Positions 1-6,467 of a DNA stretch of 14,181 nt are shown in pieces. Under the pieces are notes generated by a model. That model saw only the letters and a list, made by a program, of their open reading frames with translations. It ran no database searches and had not been told where the DNA came from. Both the position numbers and the translations under genes were made by a program. How positions within the stretch are numbered: the first letter of the stretch is position 1; every line of letters begins with the position of its first letter. The stretch is taken from assembly GCA_030605085.1 (NCBI GenBank), contig JAUWBH010000161.1, forward strand, positions 1 to 14,181. Direction: 5' to 3'. The DNA is from Promethearchaeota archaeon. GTDB lineage: Archaea; Asgardarchaeota; Lokiarchaeia; Sigynarchaeales; SOKP01.

Positions 1-453
1 CTAAAGGAGCGATACCACGCCCTCTTATTGATGCATGAATTTAAGAATTGCACGAGGGTCGCAGAACTACTCAAAAAGTCCCGAAGGACGATTCAATTAT
101 GGGTTAATGCATTTAATGAGGGCGGATTAGAGGCAATTGCACCGAGTTCACCTCCAGGACGCCCTTCAAGACTCTCAGAGAGTCAGATGGAAGAATTAAA
201 AGCGGATATTTTAACGCATCCTCGCGAGTTAGGGCATGAGTTTAGCAACTGGGAAGGAAAGAGCGTGGTGCACCACATTAAAAAGAAATTCGGCGTTAAT
301 TTAAGCGTGCGTCAAACACAGAGACTCCTACATAAGTTAGGATTCACGCTTCAGCGCCCAAGGTACAAATTTCCAAAGGCCGATCCTAAGAAACGGAAAG
401 AGTTTTTAAAGGTTTTTAAAAAAAGCTGGATACTTTTAGAAAAGACGATGTAG
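1..453 (+). CDS. IS630 transposase, N-terminal DNA-binding part (orfA), 5' partial
   Basis: The frame is open from base 1, so the start lies outside the window; the ATG at 28 is internal, because the codons before it read like the usual lead-in of the first helix. The product carries a helix-turn-helix (about nt 58-140, ending TIQLWVNAF) and a second winged-helix segment (about nt 240-350, RQTQRLLHKLGF). These bind the terminal repeats. The frame stops at TAG 451-453, before the catalytic domain. A run of seven A (418-424) lies just before the stop. The -1 frame is blocked by TAA at 417-419 and is open from 420 on, so slippage on this run would fuse the product to the catalytic part. Family assignment rests on the HTH layout and on the DDE domain that follows. 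Confidence 0.8.
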   Translation, partial: LKERYHALLLMHEFKNCTRVAELLKKSRRTIQLWVNAFNEGGLEAIAPSSPPGRPSRLSESQMEELKADILTHPRELGHEFSNWEGKSVVHHIKKKFGVNLSVRQTQRLLHKLGFTLQRPRYKFPKADPKKRKEFLKVFKKSWILLEKTM

Positions 454-980
454 TCTTATTCCAAGATGAGGCGAGCGTTCAGTTTTCCCCGACGATTACT
501 CGAATGTGGTCTTTAAAGGGACAGCAACCTGAAATATTAACTTACGGTGGTCGGCAACGGCAACAACTCGTAGGTGCGGTCGAGCCTCTTTTTGGAAGAG
601 TGCACGTGGCGTTTTCTGATACTTTAAAGTCGGAACAGTTTCAACACTTTTTAGAGGGTCTCCTTGCCAGATATCCTGACGCCAGAAAAGTCCTCATAGT
701 CTTAGATAACGCTCGAGCGCATCATTCTAAATACTTGGAGCCCTTTTTAGAAGCTCATAAAGACAAGCTCGAACTCCTGTTCTTACCTCCTTATTCCCCC
801 GATTTAAATCCAATGGAATGGTTTTGGAAGTTTTTGCGGAAGCAAGTGACGCACAACACTTTTTTTGATTCTTTCAAGAAATTTCAGCAAGCGCTCATAA
901 AATTTATAAGAAAATTTAAATTACCATCACAAGAGATTAAAATGCGATGCAGTTTTGAGAAATTATTAATGGCGTTATAA
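420..980 (+). CDS. IS630 transposase, DDE catalytic part (orfB), -1 frame
   Basis: This is the catalytic RNase-H-like domain that cuts and joins DNA ends. The frame is open from 420. The first in-frame ATG (504) lies after the first catalytic aspartate (FQDEAS, codon 465-467), so an active protein needs frameshifting from the upstream frame at the A7 run 418-424. The second aspartate is in IVLDNARAHHS (codon 705-707) and the final glutamate in SPDLNPMEWFW (codon 816-818), both classic IS630 signatures. All three acidic residues are present and no stop interrupts the frame, so the element may still be active if frameshifting is programmed. A simple disabling indel, or a sequencing error in the homopolymer, is the alternative. 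Confidence 0.85.
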   Translation, partial: KKLDTFRKDDVVLFQDEASVQFSPTITRMWSLKGQQPEILTYGGRQRQQLVGAVEPLFGRVHVAFSDTLKSEQFQHFLEGLLARYPDARKVLIVLDNARAHHSKYLEPFLEAHKDKLELLFLPPYSPDLNPMEWFWKFLRKQVTHNTFFDSFKKFQQALIKFIRKFKLPSQEIKMRCSFEKLLMAL

Positions 981-1314
981 ATAATTTACTCGATATTGTA
1001 GAAAATCCGACAGAGAAAGACTTCTTAGCTTAATAAACACTATCTTTAATAATATTAAATATAATGGATTTAAAGCGCGCTAAAAAACGATTTATAAAAA
1101 TGTACAAAGACACTCTTATAATTTACCTAACTGACAATTCAGAAATACAGGTGAAAATTTGCTAGTAAAAAAAATTAAAGATTTAAAAATTCCCTAATCA
1201 AAAATCGTTGGAATTACCTTTGTTGGCTATGTCCCTCGTTTTTAAAAATCAAACCGCAAATAAAATTTAAACCAAATTAAATCTAATAGTACTGATAGAA
1301 CAAATTGCTAAACA
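981..1314. other. Gap between the IS and the HEPN-like gene
   Basis: This AT-rich stretch holds no convincing gene. The only readable frame is a 33-codon one at 1064-1165 (plus strand, starting MDLKRAKKRFIKMYKD) with an AT-rich TATA-like stretch just before it. It has no SD and no recognisable similarity and may be chance or a decayed fragment. The right end of the IS should lie in the first tens of bases. The last part is the 3' flank of the minus-strand gene ending at 1315. Confidence 0.4.
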
Positions 1315-2100
1315 TTATAAATATCCTTTACTTTTTATATATCCCACAAGGTCGTCTATTACGCCTACGCACAAATTAAATAGATCTTGTACATCTTCAA
1401 TGTTATATATCTTATCTGGGTGGTTTGTGGGATTTCTGTAATTTGCTCTAATTCTATCGCAATTATCGCATGTTACTTCTAAGTCTGTAATGCCATGCTT
1501 TTTATTATGCTTTTTAATTTCGTTAATAATAGCATCCCATCCTTTTAATTTCGTTAAATCGATGGATGGATCAAGATTTTGCAATAACAGCTTTAATAAC
1601 GCTTCAAGACCTCTTAATACATGAAATGCGCCCGCAGTACAGCACTCTGTGGCAATGCACTTCCCGCTTTCTTTTAAATCGTATTGAATACTGTCTGGAA
1701 TTGCGATAAAAATGTCTTTCGCGAAGCACTTTTCGATGTTATCCATTAGATTCTCAACGGAAATTCTTTTATCTGTTAATGTGTATACGTATAATGTACT
1801 TGTTTCTGCTATTATTACCTCTAATAATTTGTCCATGATCCCAAAAAGTTTACTTCTTAAATCTTTTCCTAATGAAAGGTTTACTTTTTTATCTTCGAGG
1901 TCTACTCCCTTTTCTTCTAGTTCTTTTTTAAATTCTTTGAGATTACGAAAACTTCGCGCTTCTTTTGTTATTTTTAATCTCTCAGACTGTTCAATAGCAT
2001 CTATAACCCTATTAATATTACTTAAAAGATAATTTTCTCCAAATATTCTTGATCTTACACAGACACTCCTAAGATAAGAAATTGTCCCTCCCAGATGCAT
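1315..2100 (-). CDS. HEPN-like protein with R-x4-H motif
   Basis: This is a 261-residue, mostly helical soluble protein. Residues 155-172 (TAGAFHVLRGLEALLKLL) resemble the helix with R-x2-E seen in DUF4145/HEPN-type proteins. The stretch YRNPTNHPD at 221-229 contains R-x4-H (R222, H227), the usual active-site pattern of HEPN ribonucleases, followed by a helix (DVQDLFNLCVGVIDDLV). The N-terminal 100 residues are charged and probably coiled and are not recognised. Two pairs of cysteines (C153/C154; C211/C214) lie in the C-terminal half. HEPN proteins often act as RNA-cleaving toxins or defence effectors; that role here is inferred. The gene diverges from the zinc-ribbon-repeat gene across a 50-base spacer, which suggests joint control. 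The ATG at 2100 is the first start in the frame and has no SD. Confidence 0.55.
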   Translation of the reverse strand: MHLGGTISYLRSVCVRSRIFGENYLLSNINRVIDAIEQSERLKITKEARSFRNLKEFKKELEEKGVDLEDKKVNLSLGKDLRSKLFGIMDKLLEVIIAETSTLYVYTLTDKRISVENLMDNIEKCFAKDIFIAIPDSIQYDLKESGKCIATECCTAGAFHVLRGLEALLKLLLQNLDPSIDLTKLKGWDAIINEIKKHNKKHGITDLEVTCDNCDRIRANYRNPTNHPDKIYNIEDVQDLFNLCVGVIDDLVGYIKSKGYL

Positions 2101-2136
2101 AAATAAAAATATTCAAGGAGATTTTAAGTGAAAATC

Positions 2137-2145
2137 TATATAAAA
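2137..2145 (-). promoter_or_regulatory. TATA element in the divergent spacer
   Basis: TATATAAAA on the plus strand reads TTTTATATA on the minus strand. From its centre a minus-strand transcript would begin near 2115, about 15 bases before the ATG at 2100, which fits. It lies only 5 bases before the plus-strand ATG at 2151, too close to drive that gene from the usual distance. The plus-strand gene may use another element. Confidence 0.45.
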
Positions 2146-2150
2146 GTACA

Positions 2151-3989
2151 ATGGTAAGCATAAATGAAAAATCTAAACTAATAAAGATTATCCAAAAGGA
2201 GCAACTTACTGAAGAAGATAAAGAAGAATTAAGACATATACTAAGCAAACTTCCTTCTGAAGAATTGAAATCGTTATTGGGTAAGATATATGAGCTATTT
2301 ATTAAAAATTATATGAATCTTAATAGTCGAAATTCTGAAAGTGAAGAAGAAATTGCCCATTACAATAGGTGGTTAACAGATAACATTAGAAATTACATAA
2401 TGAACCTCGATAATAGGATCAAGTTTCTATTTGAGCCGTATGAATCTTTTCTTAGAATGGATTCCCTTTTCGGTTTAAGTGAGCGATACCTTGTTAATCA
2501 GAGAACGATAAAGAATGCTAATAAAATAATCGCAAAAAGCGTATTGGATAATATGAGGGATAACCTCGTGCAAATAGTCCAAGAATGGATAAATAAAGAT
2601 CCTAGATTAACAGAGCTACTTTTAAAAGCTCAATTTGACATTATTGGGTTCATTGACGATTACGAGATAAGATTCAACCCATCACCAACACCGTGGACTC
2701 CAATGTCAAAAAGTAAATCTTTAATTGAACATCAACAAGACATAGAGGGTATCGTAAAGGCAAAGGGAGGAGAAATAATTAAAGCAGAATGGAGACAAGT
2801 AGGAAAAGAAAAGAATATTAATGCTCCATTTTTTTTAATTAGATGCAATAAAGGACACGAATGGTGGGCTCTTAAATCAATTCTAAATCCCACACCAAGT
2901 AGACCATACAGCTCTTGGTGTACTCATCCCGACTGCAGAAGAAAGTCTTTAATCGATCATCAACGAGACATAGAGGGTATCGTAAAGGCGAAGGGAGGAG
3001 AAATAATTAAAGCAGAATGGAGAATAATAGGCAAGAAAAGAAAAGTAAATGCACCATTTTTTAAAATTAGATGCAATAAAGGACACGAATTTTGGGTTCG
3101 GAAAAATTTTTTAATCCCCTCATTAAGGAGACCAAAAGGCTCTTGGTGTACACATCCAGATTGTAGAGGCAAATCTTTGAGCGAACATAGACGAGAAATT
3201 GAGAGCATCGTAAAGGCTAAGGGAGGAAAAATAATAGATCAAGAATTGATAAGAATGAATAATAGGAATAGAGCACATTTCCGTATAGAATGCAGAAAAA
3301 AACATAGATGGTGGGTTCTTAAAAATAATTTAATACCTTCGGTTACTAATCTTGCAGGTACTTGGTGTCCTACATGTCAAGACAGAATTTCTGCTATTGG
3401 TACTTTTGGTCATGTTCCCATCGAGTATTTCAGTTTGATTCATTTTAATTCAAAAAATTGTAAAGTTGCACACGAAAAAACTCTTGAAGAAGGAACACGC
3501 CCAGATCTTATTGTCGAAAGAGAAGATAATTTTAAGGATAAGATCGAGAAACGCCAAAAAGTTGTTGTATTTCCGTATTATATAAAAAGGATTGCGGTCG
3601 ATTTTACGATGTCGTTAACCTCTTCTACAATTTTGAAAAAATGCTTCAAAAATTACCAAAGTAAAACAAGATTTTTACTAATCGTTCTAATGCGTGAAGG
3701 AAAGTATGTAACGCCACAAAAGGTTCAAAATTTAATTAATATCAATCCAGATATCAATAGCGAAGACAAAAAAAGAATTAAAGTTATCAATTTCGAAGCA
3801 TATCTGGATTTCTTAAATTTAGGTAGTCGTAACTTAGATAAGACTGAAAAAGAGAAGAAAATCGAATCAAAGCTTCGAGGGATTGTAACATTGTGTAAAA
3901 AGTCTGTTGATTCAGATTCTGCCATTGCAACGCTTGTAGAAAAAAGCGAAAAGTACGCTAAATTACTTGGAATTAATTGTATTGTGTAA
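2151..3989 (+). CDS. Protein with three tandem zinc-ribbon units and a possible nuclease-like C-terminus
   Basis: This is a 612-residue protein. Residues 1-185 are helical and charged. Residues 190-410 are three consecutive units of 76, 76 and about 69 residues. Each has a conserved lead (SL-x-EH/DH ... IVKAKGG), then C-x3-H (C232/H236; C308/H312; C381 with H385), then a WC...C pair (C257/C262; C333/C338; C406/C409), as in treble-clef or probable zinc-ribbon domains of the type C-x2-GHxW...CPxC. Residues 411-490 contain RPDLIVE (450-456) and IAVDFT (481-486), which could be the acidic positions of a PD-(D/E)XK fold, but the usual lysine is replaced by threonine. Such zinc units usually bind DNA or RNA. 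The divergent HEPN-like neighbour suggests a defence or nucleic-acid-sensing pair; this is inference. Part of the repeat DNA is almost identical between units 1 and 2. Confidence 0.6.
   Translation: MVSINEKSKLIKIIQKEQLTEEDKEELRHILSKLPSEELKSLLGKIYELFIKNYMNLNSRNSESEEEIAHYNRWLTDNIRNYIMNLDNRIKFLFEPYESFLRMDSLFGLSERYLVNQRTIKNANKIIAKSVLDNMRDNLVQIVQEWINKDPRLTELLLKAQFDIIGFIDDYEIRFNPSPTPWTPMSKSKSLIEHQQDIEGIVKAKGGEIIKAEWRQVGKEKNINAPFFLIRCNKGHEWWALKSILNPTPSRPYSSWCTHPDCRRKSLIDHQRDIEGIVKAKGGEIIKAEWRIIGKKRKVNAPFFKIRCNKGHEFWVRKNFLIPSLRRPKGSWCTHPDCRGKSLSEHRREIESIVKAKGGKIIDQELIRMNNRNRAHFRIECRKKHRWWVLKNNLIPSVTNLAGTWCPTCQDRISAIGTFGHVPIEYFSLIHFNSKNCKVAHEKTLEEGTRPDLIVEREDNFKDKIEKRQKVVVFPYYIKRIAVDFTMSLTSSTILKKCFKNYQSKTRFLLIVLMREGKYVTPQKVQNLININPDINSEDKKRIKVINFEAYLDFLNLGSRNLDKTEKEKKIESKLRGIVTLCKKSVDSDSAIATLVEKSEKYAKLLGINCIV
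2718..3380 (+). repeat. Three in-frame tandem repeats (about 228 bp)
   Basis: Units begin at 2718, 2946 and 3174. Units 1 and 2 are both exactly 228 bp and are nearly identical in DNA from the IEGIVKAKGG region through IIKAEWR, with few silent differences. Unit 3 is shorter and more divergent, with a CPTC ending instead of CTHPDC. The pattern suggests recent internal duplication or gene conversion of units 1 and 2. Confidence 0.85.
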
Positions 3990-4081
3990 AAAAGAGATCT
4001 TGGAATAACTATTAATTTTTGGTTTTAAGGTTAAAAATTATAGAAGCGAAACCATCGTGGAAAAACTCAAGAGTTTATTTT

Positions 4082-4094
4082 AAAAAAAAAAAAA
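4082..4094 (-). terminator. T-tract terminator of the roadblock/V4R operon
   Basis: A run of 13 A on the plus strand reads as T13 on the minus strand, 16 bases after the stop of the V4R-like gene. Archaeal polymerase terminates at T-rich tracts without needing a hairpin. No strong stem is seen next to it. Confidence 0.6.
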
Positions 4095-4109
4095 TTACAA
4101 TACAATGAT

Positions 4110-4583
4110 TTAATTAACCTTTATACTAAATGTACAATCGCATACTTCCTCTGATTTTAACTTAACGCTATTGAACTCAACACTATTTAATGCATTTTTA
4201 GCAATAGTTTCTATTAATCCTTCAGTATAAGTGCAGAAAAATTTATTAGATATCTCAATGCCTGCAGTTTTAAACGGGCACGCTTTAATTAAAATTATTA
4301 TCTCATTTCCATCCATCTTTATTTCTGACTTACCCTCGCCTACTGCGGGATCGATTACTTCCTTTACCAACAGTTCAGAAAGTTTGTCAGGTGTCCACTT
4401 ATCAATTTTATGAGTTTCTCTCAACCTTTTTTCTACTATCTCCCCTTGACGCTCCCCTATAAGTCGAAAGATGGTCTGAATTGTTTCTGGCCCCATAACG
4501 TTATTAAATTCGTCCATAGCCATTTTAAACATAGTGGAAATAAATTTTAATTGACCTATCCTACGCTTTAATCTTTCACTCAT
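4110..4583 (-). CDS. V4R-like (4-vinyl-reductase-type) ligand-binding domain protein
   Basis: This is a 157-residue soluble single-domain protein. The N-terminal half is helical (GPETIQTIFRLIGERQGEIVEKRL). The C-terminal half has ACPFKTAG (101-108), FFCTYTEGLIETIAKNAL (115-132) and a closing EEVCDCTFSIKV (145-156), with cysteines at 102, 117, 148 and 150. This matches the pattern of V4R and related archaeal output domains, which bind small hydrophobic ligands, metals or gases through conserved cysteines. No catalytic domain is attached, so a sensory or scaffolding role is inferred. The gene is second in an operon: its ATG lies 11 bases after the roadblock stop, with GTGAG in the spacer as a weak SD. 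The family call is from motif shape only. Confidence 0.55.
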   Translation of the reverse strand: MSERLKRRIGQLKFISTMFKMAMDEFNNVMGPETIQTIFRLIGERQGEIVEKRLRETHKIDKWTPDKLSELLVKEVIDPAVGEGKSEIKMDGNEIIILIKACPFKTAGIEISNKFFCTYTEGLIETIAKNALNSVEFNSVKLKSEEVCDCTFSIKVN

Positions 4584-4594
4584 ATTTTATCTCA

Positions 4595-4966
4595 CTATTC
4601 TGATTTAAATATCTCACTTATTTTATTACTGGTATCCTCTATTTCTAATGTAACTAAACCTACATTTGGTTCTTTTTTTGTTATTGCAACTAAAATCACT
4701 CTTCCCGCCCCTATAAGAAACATGTTACCTTTATCTAGCTCTAAATTTAAGCTTTTAAAATTCCCATCAAAGAGAGCTTCCGCAGATCTCTTGGAAGTCC
4801 CTAAAAGAACTGCTGACATTGCTGCAATCATCCTCTCGTTTGATTCACTCGGAAGTGCAGACGCAATAACTAAACCATTAGTTCTTATAACTGCTGAACC
4901 TGTAATATCGGGTACTTTTTCTTCAAGTTCTTTTAAAATTTTAACTACATCATCGACTTTACTCAT
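4595..4966 (-). CDS. Roadblock/LC7 domain protein
   Basis: This is a 123-residue, one-domain protein of normal roadblock length. It shows a first helix (VVKILKELEEKVPDI), the central strand with TNGLVIASALP (29-39), the long helix ERMIAAMSAVLLGTSKRSAEAL (44-65), and two closing strands (KSLNLELDKGNMFLIGAGRVILVAIT). Roadblock proteins act as dimeric platforms that regulate small Ras-like GTPases, as MglB does for MglA or Ragulator for Rag GTPases, and Asgard genomes have many. The partner GTPase is not in this operon; the longin-GTPase at 9909-10832 is the only GTPase in the window and any link is speculation. GAGGTGA (minus strand, 4972-4978) is a strong SD 5 bases before the ATG and fixes the start. 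Confidence 0.85.
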   Translation of the reverse strand: MSKVDDVVKILKELEEKVPDITGSAVIRTNGLVIASALPSESNERMIAAMSAVLLGTSKRSAEALFDGNFKSLNLELDKGNMFLIGAGRVILVAITKKEPNVGLVTLEIEDTSNKISEIFKSE

Positions 4967-4971
4967 TTAAA

Positions 4972-5030
4972 TCACCTCAAACTAAAAATCTACTACCAAT
5001 AAAATCAACATAAAAATCCTAATATATAAA
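4972..5030 (-). promoter_or_regulatory. Promoter and SD of the roadblock/V4R operon
   Basis: On the minus strand a TATA element TTTATATAT (5022-5030) lies about 25 bases before a likely start of transcription near 5000. This gives a short leader that contains the SD GAGGTGA (4972-4978). Confidence 0.55.
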
Positions 5031-5130
5031 TGTTTTGAGAGATGTTTCTAACTTTACAAATATTCGTTAAATTTGATAATTTTGAACAATATACTTTTTA
5101 TAATATTTTGATTTTTTATAGATCTTCTGA

Positions 5131-5490
5131 AAATGTTATGGTACAACTGGACCAAGAGTTATAATAGAATTTTATTTAGAAAATCACTTTATGGGCGACA
5201 TTATAAATTTAAAAAATAATCCTAACCTAACAAATAATAGAGAAATTAAAATTAAAGTAATTAGTCCAATTACAATTTCTAAAATTGAAATCATTAGGAA
5301 TAAATTGTTATTTAAAAGAGAAATTGTTAATTCTGATAACTTTTTAATTTGTTTCACGGATCACGAATCTTTTGATGATGTTGCTTTAAATCACGCTCAA
5401 AAAGATGAGAAATTCGTTTTTTATTATGTTAGAATATTTCTTTTGAACGAAAACATGGCTTGGTCCAGTCCCATTTGGATAATTAAATGA
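5131..5490 (+). pseudogene. C-terminal remnant of a DUF3604 (CehA/McbA-like) protein
   Basis: The open stretch begins after an in-frame TGA (5128-5130) and TAG (5119-5121). It starts with KCYGTTGPRVIIEFYL, the signature near the C-terminal part of DUF3604 proteins (R-CY-x-TTG-x-RI). It ends with FYYVRIFLLNENMAWSSPIW (the YYVRV...AWSSPIW signature that closes the family). The catalytic PHP-like domain upstream is absent. The TGA falls where the family usually has an arginine, as expected from CGA to TGA decay. An ATG at 5191 could still start a 99-residue beta-sandwich fragment, so residual expression is possible, but the signature at 5131-5190 shows that the ATG is not the ancestral start. 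Upstream sequence back to about 5040 shows only unreadable AT-rich remnants. Confidence 0.75.
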
Positions 5491-5570
5491 CTCTAATTCC
5501 TTCTAATTATTGACATGGCTAACTATTAATTTTTTGATATTATGAGTTAAATAATCAAAAATACATCATA

Positions 5571-5580
5571 TTTAAATATA
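5571..5580 (+). promoter_or_regulatory. TATA element before the microprotein pair
   Basis: TTTAAATATA lies about 80 bases before the first Met-Cys microprotein and would give a leader of about 55 bases. A second A/T-rich element (about 5624-5635) would instead give a leaderless start near 5656. I cannot choose between them. Confidence 0.35.
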
Positions 5581-5657
5581 AATACTACTAATAATATTAT
5601 GTAAGATTTTGATCATTAATATTATTAAAAATATTTTTGTCGGTTTGTATAAAAAAA

Positions 5658-5762
5658 ATGTGTTATTTTAGCAATTATAGGAGGAAGGAAGATTTTTATA
5701 GGGACACTTCTGAGATTGAAGAAAAACTTTTAGAAGAAATAGTTCCTGAACTTGAAAAATAA
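5658..5762 (+). CDS. Microprotein A, Met-Cys-x-Phe family (34 aa)
   Basis: The product begins MCYFSNYRRKED and ends LLEEIVPELEK. It is not recognised. The case for it being a gene is its paralogue 36 bases downstream, which shares the start M-C-x-F-x2-Y-x(1-2)-R and the ending LEE(I/V)V-x-(E/K)-LEK. The intervening part is highly charged. The second residue, cysteine, would become N-terminal after Met removal. There is no membrane segment. No SD is visible just before the ATG, which is preceded by A8. Confidence 0.45.
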   Translation: MCYFSNYRRKEDFYRDTSEIEEKLLEEIVPELEK

Positions 5763-5798
5763 TAATAACATAATAAAAAATCTGAGGTATGTTAAATA

Positions 5799-5915
5799 AT
5801 GTGTTCGTTTGGCATGTATTGGAGATTGAGGGAAGATAAGAAGGAGGAATTTGACGAAAAAGAACTGCCTTTAGAAGAAGTTGTCGTAAAATTAGAAAAA
5901 CTAAAAGTAATTTAA
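5799..5915 (+). CDS. Microprotein B, Met-Cys-x-Phe family (38 aa)
   Basis: The product begins MCSFGMYWRLRED and ends LEEVVVKLEKLKVI. It is a tandem paralogue of the 34-residue product upstream, sharing the Met-Cys-x-Phe-x2-Tyr start, an Arg/Glu/Asp-rich middle and the amphipathic C-terminal helix. A good SD (GAGGT, 5784-5788) lies 10 bases before the ATG at 5799, which supports translation. An alternative ATG within the SD region (5789) leads to an unrelated 16-codon frame and is disfavoured. Function is unknown. Retention of both ends while the middle diverges suggests selection on the two ends. Confidence 0.55.
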   Translation: MCSFGMYWRLREDKKEEFDEKELPLEEVVVKLEKLKVI

Positions 5916-6041
5916 TTTTTTTATTTTATCTTTTTTTATAATTTTTTCACTTTGTACAATCTTGTGTATTTATTACAGAAGTTTGAAAACAATTTGATTT
6001 TAGGAGATGAGATAGATATAAATAAATGAAGTGTTTTTATA

Positions 6042-6074
6042 TTACTATTAAGATGTGTTAACATCTTAATGTAA
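6042..6074. repeat. Strong inverted repeat between microprotein B and the zinc-ribbon gene
   Basis: The arms ATTAAGATGT (6047-6056) and ACATCTTAAT (6061-6070) are perfect complements around a GTTA loop. Pairing can extend through TTA/TAA (6042-6044 with 6072-6074) with one bulge and one wobble. It lies about 130 bases after microprotein B and about 70 bases before the zinc-ribbon ATG, upstream of that gene's TATA element. It could be an operator or a hairpin in the 3' end of the microprotein transcript. A downstream T7 run (about 6101-6107) is too distant to be certain of a terminator. Confidence 0.6.
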
Positions 6075-6114
6075 TTTGTCTAATTAACAGAATAAAAGGA
6101 TTTTTTTAAAAGAG

Positions 6115-6123
6115 TTATTTAAA
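6115..6123 (+). promoter_or_regulatory. TATA element of the zinc-ribbon gene
   Basis: TTATTTAAA is centred about 24 bases before the ATG at 6143, so the transcript probably begins at or next to the start codon (leaderless). No SD is visible. Confidence 0.45.
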
Positions 6124-6142
6124 CAGTCCATGAGATAAAAAT

Positions 6143-6304
6143 ATGGCTGCACCTAAAGCACATCCTAAGATTGAAGTACTTCAATGTGATAAATGTGGCG
6201 GAACGATGACCTTAATAAAAGTTGCCGTTAAAAACTCAAGTACTTTTAAATTACTAGACATTTTTCAATGTAAAATTTGTAGACATTGGATAAAAACAGA
6301 CTAA
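6143..6304 (+). CDS. Small zinc-ribbon protein (53 aa)
   Basis: This is a one-domain protein with two CxxC knuckles, QCDKCGG (C15, C18) and QCKICRHW (C43, C46), separated by 24 residues that include KVAVKNSSTFKLLDIF. This is a classic four-cysteine zinc ribbon, with a proline- and lysine-containing N-terminus (MAAPKAHPK). It is not a RING: it lacks the eight-ligand cross-brace spacing. Such small ribbons in archaea bind nucleic acid or protein. It is a stand-alone gene with its own TATA element. It lies 1.1 kb before the modifier gene on the same strand, with a membrane protein between, so a link to the ubiquitin-like system is only positional. Confidence 0.7.
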   Translation: MAAPKAHPKIEVLQCDKCGGTMTLIKVAVKNSSTFKLLDIFQCKICRHWIKTD

Positions 6305-6467
6305 TTTTTTGTTTTGACTAAATAAATTAGTTTTTTACTAAGATTTTTTTACATTTAAGTAAAAACATATAGATAGATTGAATTAATCTTTTATATTTTC
6401 TATTGTTATTTCAACAAGATTTACTCAAACATTAAAAAATTATAACAAATAAGGGTGAAGTTATAAA

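Larger units (their letters stand above)
1..980 (+). mobile_element. IS630-family insertion sequence, right part
   Basis: This is the transposase-bearing part of an IS630/Tc1-mariner-type element. The left end lies before the window, so terminal repeats and the TA target duplication cannot be checked. The DNA is visibly richer in G and C, and uses codons such as CGC, GCG and CTC more, than the AT-rich genes around it, which suggests recent arrival. The right boundary is not defined. It should lie within a few tens of bases after the transposase stop at 980, where composition drops back to that of the host. Confidence 0.8.

Noticed and set aside
1064..1165. 33-codon frame after the IS
   Set aside because: No SD, no paralogue, no recognised motif; kept only as a note in the spacer entry.
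2960..3305. Minus-strand frames opposite the zinc-ribbon repeats, and similar frames at 1712-2032, 4722-4970, 6587-6805 and 12480-13186
   Set aside because: Each is fully covered by a well-supported gene on the other strand and has no motif or promoter of its own.
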